DNA from: Zygnema cylindricum
Taxonomy: Eukaryota; Streptophyta; Zygnematophyceae; Zygnematales; Zygnemataceae
DNA length: 64,000 nt
Assembly: GCA_037447655.1 (NCBI GenBank)
Contig: JBBHKE010002441.1
Span: 30,187-94,186 of the forward strand
Reading direction: 5' to 3'
Below are positions 1 through 11,324 of the stretch, piece by piece (position 1 is the first letter of the stretch; each line of letters begins with the position of its first letter). A model generated the notes under the pieces. That model was not told the origin of the DNA, searched no databases, and was given only the letters and a program-made list of their open reading frames with translations. Both the position numbers and the translations under genes were made by a program.

Positions 1-2082
1 CTGATGGACTTGCAGGCGAGTCTTTCTCCCGTCCTCCGGTGGACACAAAGTCGAATAACTCCAAACCTCCCTCTCCCGAGTTCCTGAGCGTAAACATGAA
101 AATCTTCCAAAACATTCGAAAAAGGCCTCTGCAAAATGCTTCCCTTCTCTCTCTCCCTCTCCCTGTCCTTCCCACTCCTTCCAAACCCTAACGCGTTTCG
201 AATTCCCAACCCTCGACTTTTTTGAGGAGGTACTTGTGCTTCTTCTTCTTGTGCCAAAGGTCCTGAAAACTCCTCCATGTCTCTCTCCCTCGCCCTCTCC
301 CTCTCCCTCTCTCTCTTCCCTTGAACTTCTTCGACCGACTCGCTGGGACTTAAAGAACTTTGGAAATTAACGGTAGAGAGAGGCCCTTCTGTGAGAGAAT
401 CTTCGTCATTTTCTTCAACCGGTACGGCTTGGAAAACTCTCCAATGACGGGGCATCGACTCGCTCTCTCCTCCCTCCTCCCTCTCTCCCTCTCCTTCCTC
501 ATCTGCCTTTTTCTCCCTCTCTTGAACCCGCCTTCGGTGATGTCCATCAACTCGAGAAGTCATTTTTTCGGGTTGAGAGAGAGAGAAATGAGAACCTCTC
601 TCTCCTCTCTCCCCCCGCTCTCCTTTTTGGGAGTAGTGACTTTGGTTATTATCGGTAACTCGAGAACTTCGATCGTCTCCCTGTGAAGGTCTCCCTCCTC
701 CTCCTCCTCCTCCTGATTGTGTACTTCTCCCACTATCTCTCCCCCCTCCTATGCTTATAGAGGAGGTTTCCTCCTCTGTGAGACTCCCTGATCCCGAGAA
801 ACCCTCTCTCTCCTTCTCTCTCTCTCCCGCTTGTCCCACCCTCTGCATCTCCCTCTTCCTCCCTTCCTTCTGTCGCATTTGCAGAATTTCCTGCTCAAGC
901 AGGTCACCTCCTCCCTCCTCTTCCTCTCCCTCTTCCTTTCCGTCTCTCCTCTCTCCTCTCCCCACAAAAGGATTATCCTCCTCCGAGCTCTCCTCCTCCT
1001 CCCCGTCTATTGCTACCCCTCTACTCCCTCTCATTGTCAAATTTCCTATCAACCAATCCCTAGTATTCATTAACCTCTCCGATATCTGCTGTTCCTCTCT
1101 CTCTCTCTCCAACCTCTCCTCCTCCTCCTTCTCCCTATGCCTCTGCTCTCTCTCCCTCTGCCGCATGATCCTCGCGTGATCCTCTTTCTCCCTCTCTCTC
1201 TCCTTCTCCCTCCCCTCGTCGTCCTCCTCTCCTCCCTCGCCTGGCCTCCTTCCTCCTCCCACTCCTGAGCCCAAATACTCGTTACTCTTCACACGAGGGA
1301 CCACATATCCTCCCCCTCCTCCCCCTCCTACCTCTCCTCCCTCCCTCCCCTCACTAAAAGAGGTAGGCCATTTCAAACTGGACTTCAACTTCTGCGTCTC
1401 TCCCTCCCTTCGAGAAAAAATTGTCCCTTCTGCAAAAGGAGGATTCCCCGCAGAAAACCCATGTTTACCTCTCTCCCTCTCCTGAGTTTCTCCCCCCACT
1501 CCCACTCCCACTCCCACTCCCACTCCCTCTCCTTTCCTTCCCCCTCTCTCCCTCTCCACCTCCGATGAGCCCCCAAAAAACCCTCGGAGAGCAGAACTCC
1601 CATGTCGGTCCGGAACGGACCCCGGGTCAGAGGGACGAAGAGAGAGAGAGAGAGGCTTTGTCCCAGTCAGGGGGGCGGAGAAGGGGATAGGGGAAGTTTT
1701 AGGGGTGAAGGTAGAGGAAGAGACGCCCAAATTTCTCGAAGTCCCGTATTCCGCAGGAGCTTCAGAAGAGACAAACAGAGAGTGGTGAGGTTTGGGAGAG
1801 GGAGAGGGAGCTCTTGTCCTAGCTCCCGCCCTTTTGGAGGAGAGAGGGAGGGCCGAATCTGTACCGTTTTTAGTGTGGACGAGAGAAGAAGAGGAGTGGG
1901 GGAGAGAGGAGGAGGGGGCTTGGGGGGGGGGGGCAGAGGAGCGAAAAAAGGAAGCGAAACTTCCAGACCGGGCTCGGGAGTGTTTGGATTTGGAGGAGAG
2001 GGAGAGGGAGGACTGGTTCTTGGAGGGGGTAGAGGTAGAAGTGGTAGCCTCGTGAGAGGCCTGGAGAGGGAGAGGGAGAGCT

Positions 2083-2132
<50 letters not shown>

Positions 2133-2882
2133 AGAAGAGTGGGAGTGGGACTGCGGATGAAAGGAGTGAGGGAGAGAGGCGTGGGGGTGGGAGGAGTGAG
2201 AGTGAGAGGAATGGGAGTGGGGTAGAGAGGAGTGGAGGGGGAGAGGGAGACGGGGACTGATGGAGGAAGGAGAGCGTTGGGGGGTAGCGCTTGCCAGGTC
2301 AGCAGGGACCCAATCGGGGGTACTGGTAGAGGAGAAAATTTGGGGTGGAGGCTTAGAGACTGCCACGTGTACACTTTTGAAGGGCCCTTGACCGGCACCC
2401 GTCCCCGATTTCCTCCGAGAGTCCATAATTCGCGAGGGCTCGACACCTGTACTCTCAAATTCCGGGCCTTTCTCTCCTCTCTCTCCTCTTTCTGTTCCTC
2501 CCCTCGGTCTACCTCCGTTTTTTGTCCCATCCAAAGGCTCCACCTGGCGGAGAGAGACAGGCTGGCCGTGACGAGCATGTCGAGACAAATCTTGTACTAA
2601 AGGACGAGAGGAAGGACGGTTGGAGATGACCTCTCTCTCTCTCTCCGTCTCACGGTCTCTCTCTTTCCCTCTCTCTCCCTCCCTTTTCGGCTGCATGACT
2701 CTCTCCCTCGGTTTCACGTGCCAGGTACCTCCTCCACTCATTTGTAATCCCTCTATTCCCCACTCCCCAAATCCCCTTCTCTCTCCCTCTCCGTTCATCT
2801 CTCTCTCCCCCACCCCTCCTCTCCCTCTCTCCCACCTTCCCTCTCTCTCTGTCCCGCCATTCGCAGGCTCCATTTCTGTCAT
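1..2882 (-). CDS. CDPK-like Ser/Thr protein kinase with a very long disordered N-terminal region; C-terminal part lies beyond the left edge
   Basis: Reading the minus strand, one frame is free of stops from 2651 to the window edge, about 883 codons. It was checked line by line. At its end it encodes a kinase N-lobe: a glycine-rich loop GRGRFG (bases 60-77, near residues 892-897), then VIRLCVHRRTGERLACKSI. The ATP-binding lysine of ACK is at bases 9-11. This matches the CDPK/CRK/PEPRK type of plant kinase; the catalytic loop lies outside the window. The preceding ~890 residues are low complexity: a Ser/Pro part, a His-Pro run (2070-2135), a Gly-Val run (1500-1535) and a Glu/Arg coiled-coil-like part (1080-1200). 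I place the start at ATG 2882 (MTEMEP). One in-frame TGA at 2652-2654 falls inside a predicted intron (2597-2728) whose removal keeps phase. Exons: 2729-2882 and 1-2596. The kinase call is firm, the start less so. CDPK calcium-binding EF hands cannot be tested here. Confidence 0.78.
2597..2728 (-). other. Predicted intron 1 of the kinase gene
   Basis: The donor is GGAG|GTACCT (G at 2728). The acceptor is CGTCCTTTAG (last G at 2597), preceded by a pyrimidine-rich stretch. The 132-bp intron interrupts a codon after its first base on both sides, so removal restores one frame and deletes the only in-frame stop (TGA, 2652-2654). The alternative is that the TGA is a real nonsense change, for example CGA to TGA. 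Confidence 0.5.
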
Positions 2883-4539
2883 ATCCGATTGCGAGCGGCG
2901 ATGACCTCTCCTCCCTCTCCCTCCCTCCCCCCCTCCTTCTCCCTCTCCCTCCACCAAATTGAGATTTCCTCGCACGTGTGAAGCGTTGAAACTAGTGGAA
3001 GACAACTTATTTCTGTACGGATCCTGCGATATCCCCCCTCCCTCCGCTTTCTCTCCCCCCCCCCCCCCATTTCATCGCACTCTGAATAAAACCGCCTCCA
3101 CTCTCCCCTTTCGGATTCCTTTGTGCTCCGGTGACGTCACCTTCTGTACTTTTTTGTCCTGTAGCGGCGTCCGTTTGTCCGTTAATGCGACTTCGGCTCA
3201 CCGGATTGGCCAGATCCTGAGATGAAGGCAGAAGCCTGTCCCCCCTCCGGTATGGTCGCTCCTCATTGGTCCGTACGGATTTAAACGGTTCCGTACGGCA
3301 TCCCACCTTCCGGCACCGACATCGGTCTCATGGGCGACGGCAGCCATGGATCGAGGAAGATTTCCCAATCTTCTTCTTTTTCCTTCTTCTTTTCTTCTTA
3401 CTTTTGTTTTTTGTTCTTCCTTTTGGGAGGTTTTTCCGGTGTCCAACAGATGGGTTTTTATTGGTTTTCAGCAGTTTGATAAATTGACCGACTATGTAGC
3501 ACAAGATGGTACGGAAAGCAAATGTAGCTTTCAATCCCGAAAGAGGAAAATCCTTCGCCGAATAAAAAGAAAACGAAAAAAATAAAAAATAAAGGAAACC
3601 CACTACACAATTTCAAAAAATAAGAGATACCCAATTCTCAAAATGCCCTTTTTAGAAAGACCCACTTTTCAAAAATCCCAATTCACCTTTTCTAAAACTA
3701 ACAAATGTCCATTTCTCCAAAAAACTTTCTTAAGAAGATTTTTTTTTTTAAGAATCCCAAATCCCTTATTAAGATGGTCCCCTCGTCCTTCTCTTCCCTC
3801 ACATCCTTCGGGGAAACTCTCAACCGCGGCGCAGCCTCGCACTGCAGAAAACCTGAAGCAAAACGACAAAAAAGGAAGACAAGAAACCGGCCGCTCACGG
3901 AACCAAAAAAAAATCGAATAGAAAATGCGGAAAATGCGTACCAATCTTTCCGTCTGTACACATCCGTACGACGTGGTTTCGTACATTTAAGTGACGAAAT
4001 TCTGCTCGTCGGATGACGTGGCCATCTGTGGGCCGAAAATGACACGCGGATGACTGGATTGTACGGATGAACAGGAGTCCATCGGCCGGGCGGGTCAAAG
4101 TCATGACACCACGTGACGATACGTGACGCTATGCGGCGATTTGTGACGTGATGTCGCCGATCGACCGGTCCTGTCGGCCGTACATTTGACGTTTCCCGCA
4201 GTTTGATTTTCTGTCCTTTTCCGACGGTTCCAAAGGGTGCAGCAGGGTACAAACGGGATACTGTTTACGGAGGGACTGTTTGGCTTTTCCTCCACTGTTA
4301 CGAATTTCCCGGAAATCCCGGGCAGGAGGTTGCGGTTGGAATCTCCCAAGATCCGCCTCGTTCACGCTGGAACGACACGGAACTGCAGAGATATACGGAG
4401 GCGACTTGACCAATCATTCGGATGGAATCGCGACCGTTCACGTCGAGACCTTCTGCAGCTAATTTGAAATATTTTGAACCAGCGTCGCTGTTAGGGCAGT
4501 TTTCCATGAAAACGATTCAGCTGACCAATTTTCGTCAAC
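2883..4539. other. 5' flank of the kinase gene and non-coding DNA
   Basis: The kinase frame stays open upstream to 3071 but has no ATG. A poly-C run lies near 3055-3068. From 3260 to 4450 the DNA is rich in TCCGTACG and GTAC words, with T-rich (3370-3430) and A-rich (3540-3620) stretches. No further gene is recognisable. It probably holds the kinase promoter, but no specific element can be named. Confidence 0.4.
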
Positions 4540-4759
4540 TACACCGCCAATCGCTATTAGCGTACAGGTTTCTTTAGCGTGTATGAATAATTACAGTGAT
4601 TTACGCTAATTAGGAATTTGAAAATTTTGAAAGAAATCGTCTACTCTAATTTGAAATTAAGGTTTTTTTAAATAGTATGGATAATTCTATTTGAAAATTT
4701 GAGAAAAAAAAAGCGGGACTGAATTAGCTTTCAGTACGCTAATAACGATTGGCGGTGTA
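4540..4759. mobile_element. TACACCG-family inverted-repeat element 1 (MITE-like)
   Basis: The left end TACACCGCCAATCGCTATTA (4540 onward, extending as GCGTA) is repeated inverted at 4735-4759 with one mismatch in 25 bases. The 220-bp interior is AT-rich and non-coding. No convincing target duplication is seen, so the superfamily is unassigned. Confidence 0.65.
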
Positions 4760-4762
4760 CAG

Positions 4763-5318
4763 TACACCGTCAATCGCTATTAGATAAAAGGAATAAATAG
4801 CGTAGAAAAAAGTTTAGTGTTATCAACACTGATCAAGATTTAAAAAAAAAAAAAAAACATATATATATACTAATTAATCCCTAACTGTAATTTGGGTTGT
4901 CCTGAAAAATAAATTCCCGCCCTTTTGATGTCTACAGTAATATGTGTATCCATACAAAATCTGACAATTTGTACGCCGTCGCGTTGTTCACACGGTCGAC
5001 GGACGAACATATGAGAACGTGATTTTTTTCGACGAGTTTGCGTCTCTTTCTTCCAGTGCACATTCACATGTGTGCGCAATAATGTTAAGTGTCTTTTTAT
5101 GCCTTTGTAATTCAAAAAGTACTATTTTATACGGAAATATCCTGTCCGTATGCCACACTATCTCCATCGCAGTGTACTTCCATTATTAACGCTAATTGAA
5201 AAAAAAACCTAATTAGAATAATGGAAAAAATAGAATTATGGATTGTATTTCAGGTTTTTTTTTTTGAAAAATGGGCACCGAATTGGCGTTATATACACTA
5301 TTAGCGATTCACGGTGTA
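4763..5318. mobile_element. TACACCG-family element 2
   Basis: It begins TACACCGTCAATCGCTATTA at 4763 and ends with the inverted form ATTAGCGATTCACGGTGTA at 5318, giving ~556 bp. It abuts element 1 with three bases between. Its interior shares words with the element at 53906-54432, such as CCGTACGCCACACTA-like sequence and AACGCTAATT. Confidence 0.55.
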
Positions 5319-5321
5319 CCG

Positions 5322-6111
5322 TACACCGTGTATCGCTATTAGCGTAAATATTTTTTTCATAGTTCAAAAGTAGGCGTTTTTATGGTAAGCCTTTGGTAGG
5401 CGCACAAACTTTAGCACAAAACTCGCGCAGAGTAGGGATACTGTATGTGTGTGCGTTTTGCACACTCGTGTACAAACGTACGAATCTGACATATCATCAT
5501 AGTACAAGGCACGTCGCCGGACGATTTTTTTTAGCGAACTCACACGGCGTAGGATGACATTCCCCGGGAAAAAAAACTCGGAAAAAAAAAGCGCGGACGT
5601 AAGTCCTGTCGTAAGTTGTGTTATGGGATTTTCATGTGATCTTCTTAGATCGCTACTTTGATTAGCGACCGTCCGATCGTCCAACTCTGACGGTTTAAAA
5701 TAAAAATACCTCAAAACTCACAAAAAAAAAATATTGTCCGAATGTTTTTCAAAACTTAGACATGACGTTTAATTCTCTGTCGATTGATGTGCGACTCAAC
5801 CCTATTACTATTATTTTTCATTTTACGACTAATACAATATGGGTCTTAAAGCCATATTGTATGTTTTGCGTACAATAGGCATAATGTATGTGCCTACTCT
5901 CACCTACTTTTTAGCTATGATTTTTTTTGCCGCTTAAAACATCTTTTCTCATTACACACCTGTCCGGTTTTCAGTTTGATACCGCCAATCAGAACCCGAG
6001 AATCTTAAATTTCAATCGCAACTCCCATATCCACAATCTGACAAATGTGTACCGAGAAAAGATGATTTAAGTGGCAAAAAAACATTAACACCAATTGCGA
6101 TTCGCCGTATA
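5322..6111. mobile_element. TACACCG-family element 3, interrupted by a hAT MITE
   Basis: The left end TACACCGTGTATCGCTATTA starts at 5322. The inverted, more diverged right end CCAATTGCGATTCGCCGTATA ends near 6111. A separate MITE (5358-5919) with its own target duplication sits just inside the left end, so the unbroken element would be ~220 bp, the size of element 1. Confidence 0.45.
5358..5919. mobile_element. hAT-type MITE with 8-bp target duplication, nested in element 3
   Basis: Ends are CATAGTTCAAAAGTAGG (5358) and, inverted, CATAGCTAAAAAGTAGG (to 5919). It is flanked by ATTTTTTT at 5350-5357 and again at 5920-5927. An 8-bp duplication is typical of hAT transposons. The T-rich target makes this duplication weaker evidence on its own, but the second copy at 11325 supports the same ends. 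Confidence 0.7.
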
Positions 6112-6715
6112 TTGTACTGTAATATGCTGTAATGAGAATAAAAATATTCGTTACACTCAGGGATTCATATTGAATACCGTACGGTGATCGACATTCGACA
6201 ATCGAATTCGCCGGAGTCCCCTAAAAAGAATTGTCGGTCCGATGTATGTATCGACTAATATTGGCGATATTTGCAGGTCATGCTGACAAAACATTCTAAT
6301 CGAGTACTGTAGTTACGCATTATACGCACGACGCATTCCGCCGATCGAGGAAGACAAAAGTTTTTAACATATTATTTAGGGAATCGCTAATCGCTTAGAC
6401 GATTTTTATTGCGCGCAGGTAGCTCCCAGAAATCGTACATTTCAGGTACAGTCTCGTACAAGCTACGTACCTTTAAGTTTAGATTTGACGGTCAATCCGC
6501 CTAACAACTTTGACTGGAGAAATATTGTAACGGCGGTTAAAAAACTGTCGCGCTTGCGAACGTTGACCGTCATGAAAAAAAAAAACAATTCACACGGCCG
6601 GCGCAGGTTTACTGTAACAAAACTAAGGGAGCCACATATAAATAAAATTGTTGCGCGCAGGTAGTTACTCATTTCACGTGAGCTCCACTGTGAAAGCACA
6701 CACCGAATTGACAAA
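6112..6715. other. Non-coding spacer
   Basis: No coding potential or clear repeat is seen. It contains the word TTGCGCGCAGGTAG twice (6409-6421 and 6651-6663), suggesting an unrecognised degenerate repeat. Confidence 0.3.
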
Positions 6716-6835
6716 CTTGGGGGACTTGGGGACTTTAGAGCTGAGTGAGAGGCAGGTTGCCTTTACTATCTTTATGATTTTATTTTGATCTAATTAGACC
6801 AAAAAAATACTTTACAAAAACCTCAAATTTCAACA
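6716..6835 (-). repeat. 3' LTR fragment of the decayed copia element
   Basis: It begins TGTTGAAATTTGAGG right after a purine-rich tract and runs ~120 bases before similarity is lost. It matches the start of the 5' LTR at 9839. Confidence 0.6.
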
Positions 6836-6845
6836 CTCCCCTTAT

Positions 6846-9320
6846 TTTCTAGTCAATCTTTTCTTTCAGTCCACACTTTTCTCTGCAAAATTTTAGTTTG
6901 GGGGATGGGATAGGTTCTTTCATCATATCTGCAACCATCTCCCCATATGGTTTATACTCCAAACTTACGATTTTGTTCTCTACCTTTTCTCCCACAAAGA
7001 TCAACTTGATATCCATATGTTTAGCTTTAAAATGGTGTTTTGGATTAGCTGCAATTCCAATGTCAGCTTTATTATCACAAAACAACTTTTAAACTCTTCA
7101 TAAATCTAAGTTCTTGCAAAAGAGATTTCACCCTCATTAGTTCTTTCACAAAAAAAAAAGGTCATGCACTCAACCTTTATAGAATATTGGGCAACCACCT
7201 TTTGTTGCTTACTACTCCAACAGCAAGCACCATTTCCAACATCCAAAACATATCGAGATGTACATCTCCTCATAGGAGCATCCAATAGATGGCATCACTC
7301 CAAGTGGTGATGTGAATATTCTCCCTTCCTAGATGCAACCAAAGTTCCCGGGTTCACTATCAAATACATCATAACCCTCTTAGCTGCCTTCCAATTTCTA
7401 TTTTTATGATCATTAAGACTCCTACTTAGGATCCAAACTGCTGCAGCTATGTCCGGCCAATACAATTCATCAAATAAATTAGACTTCCTATTACTTGCCT
7501 AATAGGAATTGAGTTCATAAACTGTAACTCTTCCGGGTTCATTTCCTCATAAAGAATGATTATATCTCCTCCTACACTTCCTTCATTTAGTTTTTTCAAA
7601 TCCATGAAGTGGTCGAACTGTTTGCCTTATCCATTTAAACATTTTCTAGCATATTCCCAATTGCCTCTTTCTAAGTTAATGTGATTACTTTTTTCCCTCT
7701 ATATTTTTCTATCTGAATTCGAAGGATGCATCTTGCCTCCCCAAAGTCTTTCATGTCAAATCTGCTCCTCAAATATGTTTTGAACGTATTGATCTTCTTC
7801 ATGGACTTACTCAATACTTGCAAATCATCCATTTAGATAACAATAAAGGTCACCCCCTCCTCATCCTTAAACATGTAAATAGAGTGATCAGAGCTAATTT
7901 TGACATATCCCATATTGGTTGAGAATTCATCTTATTTCTTGTTTCTTGTTCCATTGTCTGGGAGCCTCTTTCAGTCTTTAAAATGACTTAATAAGTTTGC
8001 AGACTTTACTTTCCTCTCCTTTCTCCACGAAGCCTTCCGGTTGCCTCTTATAAATTTCTTCCTCTAACTCACCATTCAGGAAGGCTGTTTTGATGTCCAT
8101 CTGATGAATCTCCAAGTCATTCGCTAGAGTGAGGAGAATCCTTACGGAGGGAAGCTGTACAACTGGGGCAAAAGTCTCTTCATAGTCCATTTCCTCCTTT
8201 TGAGTGAAACTCTTTGCTACCAACCTAGCTTTGTACCTCTCAACAACATTATCTGGGTCCAGTTTCAATTTAAACACCCATTTACACCCAATTGGTTTTT
8301 TTGTCAGGAGGACAGTCAACTAATTCCCATGTATTCGCTTCCATAATCGAAGCCATCTCATCATTAATGGCCCTAACCCATCTGCATTTTTTTGGGTTGT
8401 TCACTGCCTCTTAGTAAGTTTGAGGCCCAGAAGGATGTGACAACTTTTGTTACCTTGTGTGCTGTTTGTGTTTCTTGAAGCCTTTTGCTGCTCTTTTATC
8501 CTCCTTCAAATTCAAAAGGTTGATTAGTGGGTAATCTCGAGTTCCTCTAAACTATTTCGTCTGCCCCCTTATCCATAGGAGGTGTGTCCTCTTCCTCCAT
8601 GTCAATAAACTATATTGGAGATTGTAGATTCACTAGAATCTCCTCCATGGACTGAGTTTCTCCTAGATCTGCAATAATTTGATCATTGATATTCCTTTCC
8701 ATGAAATCCGAATCTTCCCCACTTTCTGACTCGAACCTGATTTTGATTGTCTTAAGGTATTTCAAGGGATTGATTGAGTTTCCTTCATCCATGGCAATAA
8801 GATGCTTGACCATTATGACATCCTTTCTTCTAAGACCATAGAATCGATATTCCTTGATATATTCATCATATCCCACTAGGTATCTTGGCTTTCCCTTAGC
8901 ATTTTGTTTCAAACTCTTTCGTTCAAAATTCAGACTATACACTTGACTTCCAAATTTTTTAAGATGAGATACATCCAGTTTCTTCCAGCCCGTCTCTTAT
9001 ACGGTGTTTCTCCTTTTATTGCTATAGCAAAAACTCTACTTTTAATGTAATTGGCACGGTTTATAGATTCGGCCCGAAAGCGTTTTCATATCTTCTTATA
9101 TGTTAGCATGCTTCGGGCACTATCACCTAGAGTTCTATTAAGTCTTTCGGCTACACCGTTTTGTTCTAGATTATCGAGGACAGTTTTTTGGTGTTGGACT
9201 CCCTCATTTCTCGAGAATTCCTCAAACTAGTTAAAAGTATAGTCTCCCCCATTATCACTTCTAATTCTCTTAATAGGGGTTCCATACAACTTCTCACATC
9301 ATGCTATTATTCCTTAAAAT
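6846..9320 (-). pseudogene. Ty1/copia pol remnant (integrase end, reverse transcriptase, RNase H)
   Basis: In order on the minus strand: an integrase piece with RSDNGGDY (near 9255) and NGVAERLNRTL (near 9145). Next is an inter-domain region (8942-8610) with YLVGYDEY, then the reverse transcriptase start (8319-7978) with GCKWVFKLKLD, YKARLVAKSF, ETFAPVVQLPS and QMDIKTAFLNGELEEEIY. The end is an RNase H tail (7085-6849) with DNKADIGIAANPKHH and KHMDIKLIFV. The catalytic YVDD region lies in the broken stretch between. Stops and frameshifts make it non-functional. The family assignment is secure because the domain order is diagnostic of copia. Confidence 0.85.
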
Positions 9321-9339
9321 ATAGTTCTGGCGATGATGT

Positions 9340-9839
9340 GCGCCGTTAGATTTGTCGCGAAATGGAATCTTAGCCGTTATAAATACTTGCGAAATATTTG
9401 TTTCGCTGTTGAAACAAAATGCGCAATATCCGTTTCAATTTAGTTCAGTACTTCGTATTTCGTAAAATTGTATCTATGCGTGCCGTAAAGAGTTTCAGTT
9501 AAATGATTTATGTATAACACAATAGTTTAAATATTAATGAAACCCTATATCTCCTAACGGAATTCTACGACAGACTGGTTAGAGTTAACTGCTACGCCGC
9601 ACTTTGCCGGTCGGGGGTTCGAGTCATGCCGGACTCAACGTTTTGTTGAGAGTGACTTAAGTAAATCTTTAGTCCTTCCTATGGAGTTGAGGCAGCCATG
9701 GCTCTATCGCTCTCTCTCTCCTCCAGTGACTACAACAAGTATGGGGAGAAGAGATGGAGGTAGGCTGCCTACATTTTCTTTATATGTTTTCCGCTAATTA
9801 ATTTAGACCTAGAAAATACAAAAACTACTTATTTCAACA
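9340..9839 (-). repeat. 5' LTR of the decayed copia element
   Basis: It starts TGTTGAAATAAGTAG at 9839 and includes GTATTTTCTAGGTCTA, shared with the plus-strand LTRs near 51.1, 60.7 and 63.7 kb. The inner end is approximate. It contains a tRNA-like sequence in antisense orientation. Confidence 0.6.
9570..9632 (+). other. tRNA-like sequence inside the LTR (antisense to the LTR)
   Basis: An A-box-like ACTGGTTAGAGTTAA (from 9574) and a B-box-like GGTTCGAGTC (9616-9625) are spaced as in a tRNA. The acceptor stem does not pair well, so it is not called a tRNA gene. The equivalent position in the other LTR copies also holds a tRNA-like segment. Confidence 0.45.
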
Positions 9840-11316
9840 CGAATAAGAAAACATTGAAGGCTAAAATGTTATGTTGTATCGAATTCATCAATCTAAAACA
9901 AGTAAAACCCAAAATGCCATTATCACAAAGATATTTTTTGACATATCAATATCTAAAATCTTTAGTTAACACGAAAGATGTGTAGATGTCTAATCACAAG
10001 TGAACAATGTATTGTATGAATTCGTTGTGTTTAGGTCAAAAGCATTTCTTTGACCAATACATCATTGGAATAATTACAAATATTACAATGGTGGTTTTTA
10101 ACATTTGTCTAAAGGATCTAACAAGACAAGACTCCTCAAGAAAATCGACTCGACTATCAAACTAGGCGGTTGTGTCACTTCGCCCAATGTGAAACATCAA
10201 TCACGACTTGGAAGGATGTCGTTCTTAGGAAGCAAAGTTGATAAGTTTGCCCCACAATGGTTCCCGAAGTTTGAGAAAATCCCATCTATTTTAGTCAACT
10301 TGTTGTAGAGTTAGCGAGAACCCGTGGTAATCCTCTTACGACCTTTTTGACTGCATAGTGCCTCTTACTAAATAATGTATTTATAAAGTAAGTTTGGGGA
10401 CATGTGTTGTTCGGTTCCACTGTCCAAACACTTTCTAGTGGAAATTGAGCATTAGGCCCAACGCTCTTGGGCTGGGCGGGTAAATAATATTCCACTTATG
10501 GGGAGGCGCGGTTTGGCATGAGCTTCATAAACGCCCTAGGAACAAAGGGCAATGTTGGCCATAGTTTTTTTGTTGGTCAAAATTCGACGTTCGACATATG
10601 ACCATTTAAAAAAGGAAATCGGGATTGGATTTTCACACGGGTTCATATGACACTTTTTATATGTTATAAATACGAATTAAATAACATTGCGTAAATGTTT
10701 GATACGTTTGGTATATTACACTAATTATAATTGATTTAGTGTAGATGACAATACTGTGATCTCACTTATAATAGTGTAATTGGTGAAACAAAGTTTTTAA
10801 TTATAGTTTATAGTGTTGTGTATCTGTAATTTTTTTATTGCTATAATTTTGTTAATTGATATAATCGGTTATCGATCAGCAAAAGGGCCCGATGTATCGT
10901 TAATGGTACTTCTCCCTCATACTTTCCATGATACTAAGAGTACAAAGTACAAAATTGTTGCATAGTATGGACAATACTGTACTGTGGTTGTTAGTGGAAT
11001 GTACCTCTGAAACCTTCAATTTGTCTCATTTTTTTACCAGCCGTGCGAAGTTTTGATGTTTTTATCCTTGGCTGATCGGCCATTTTCCTGCTTTAATTTG
11101 TTCCGGATCCGAGCGGGCCGGCGGATGGATTAGGTACAGATTCAGGTACCGGTGGACCTCTGTGGGTTCAAGTTAAGGTGCCGATATTGTAATTAGCGCT
11201 AATGGCCGTTCTTGCATGAAGGCAGCCAGGTAGCGCTGGTCATTACAACCTCTATGAATGCCACGTAGGCATTATACCTCCTCCACAAGTTCCGCAACAA
11301 ATTTGTCGCGACTGTG
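9840..11316. other. Non-coding AT-rich spacer
   Basis: Only short, unsupported open frames are present (such as 67 codons at 10105-10308). No domain, RNA or clear repeat was recognised. A TACTTTCCATGATACTAAGAGTACAAAG-like word near 10920 recurs near 15300. Confidence 0.3.
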
Positions 11317-11324
11317 GTCTCGAC

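Larger units (their letters stand above)
6716..9839 (-). mobile_element. Decayed, internally deleted Ty1/copia retrotransposon
   Basis: On the minus strand the order is a 5' LTR starting TGTTGAAAT at 9839, a pol fragment (about 9320 down to 6846), a short purine tract (AAGGGGAG), then a truncated 3' LTR (6835 to 6716, also starting TGTTGAAAT). Gag, protease and most of integrase are missing, and several frameshifts and stops break pol. The LTR belongs to the family at 51090, 60648 and 63644 (shared TATTTTCTAGGTCTA words). Confidence 0.75.

Noticed and set aside
1602-2225. Plus-strand Arg/Gly-rich ORF, at first taken for a divergent gene
   Set aside because: It is antisense to the Ser/Pro/His-rich part of the minus-strand kinase frame, which is continuous into a real domain.
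1667-2578. 303-codon minus-strand Pro/Leu/Thr ORF
   Set aside because: Overlaps the kinase gene in another frame; lacks continuity into the kinase domain.
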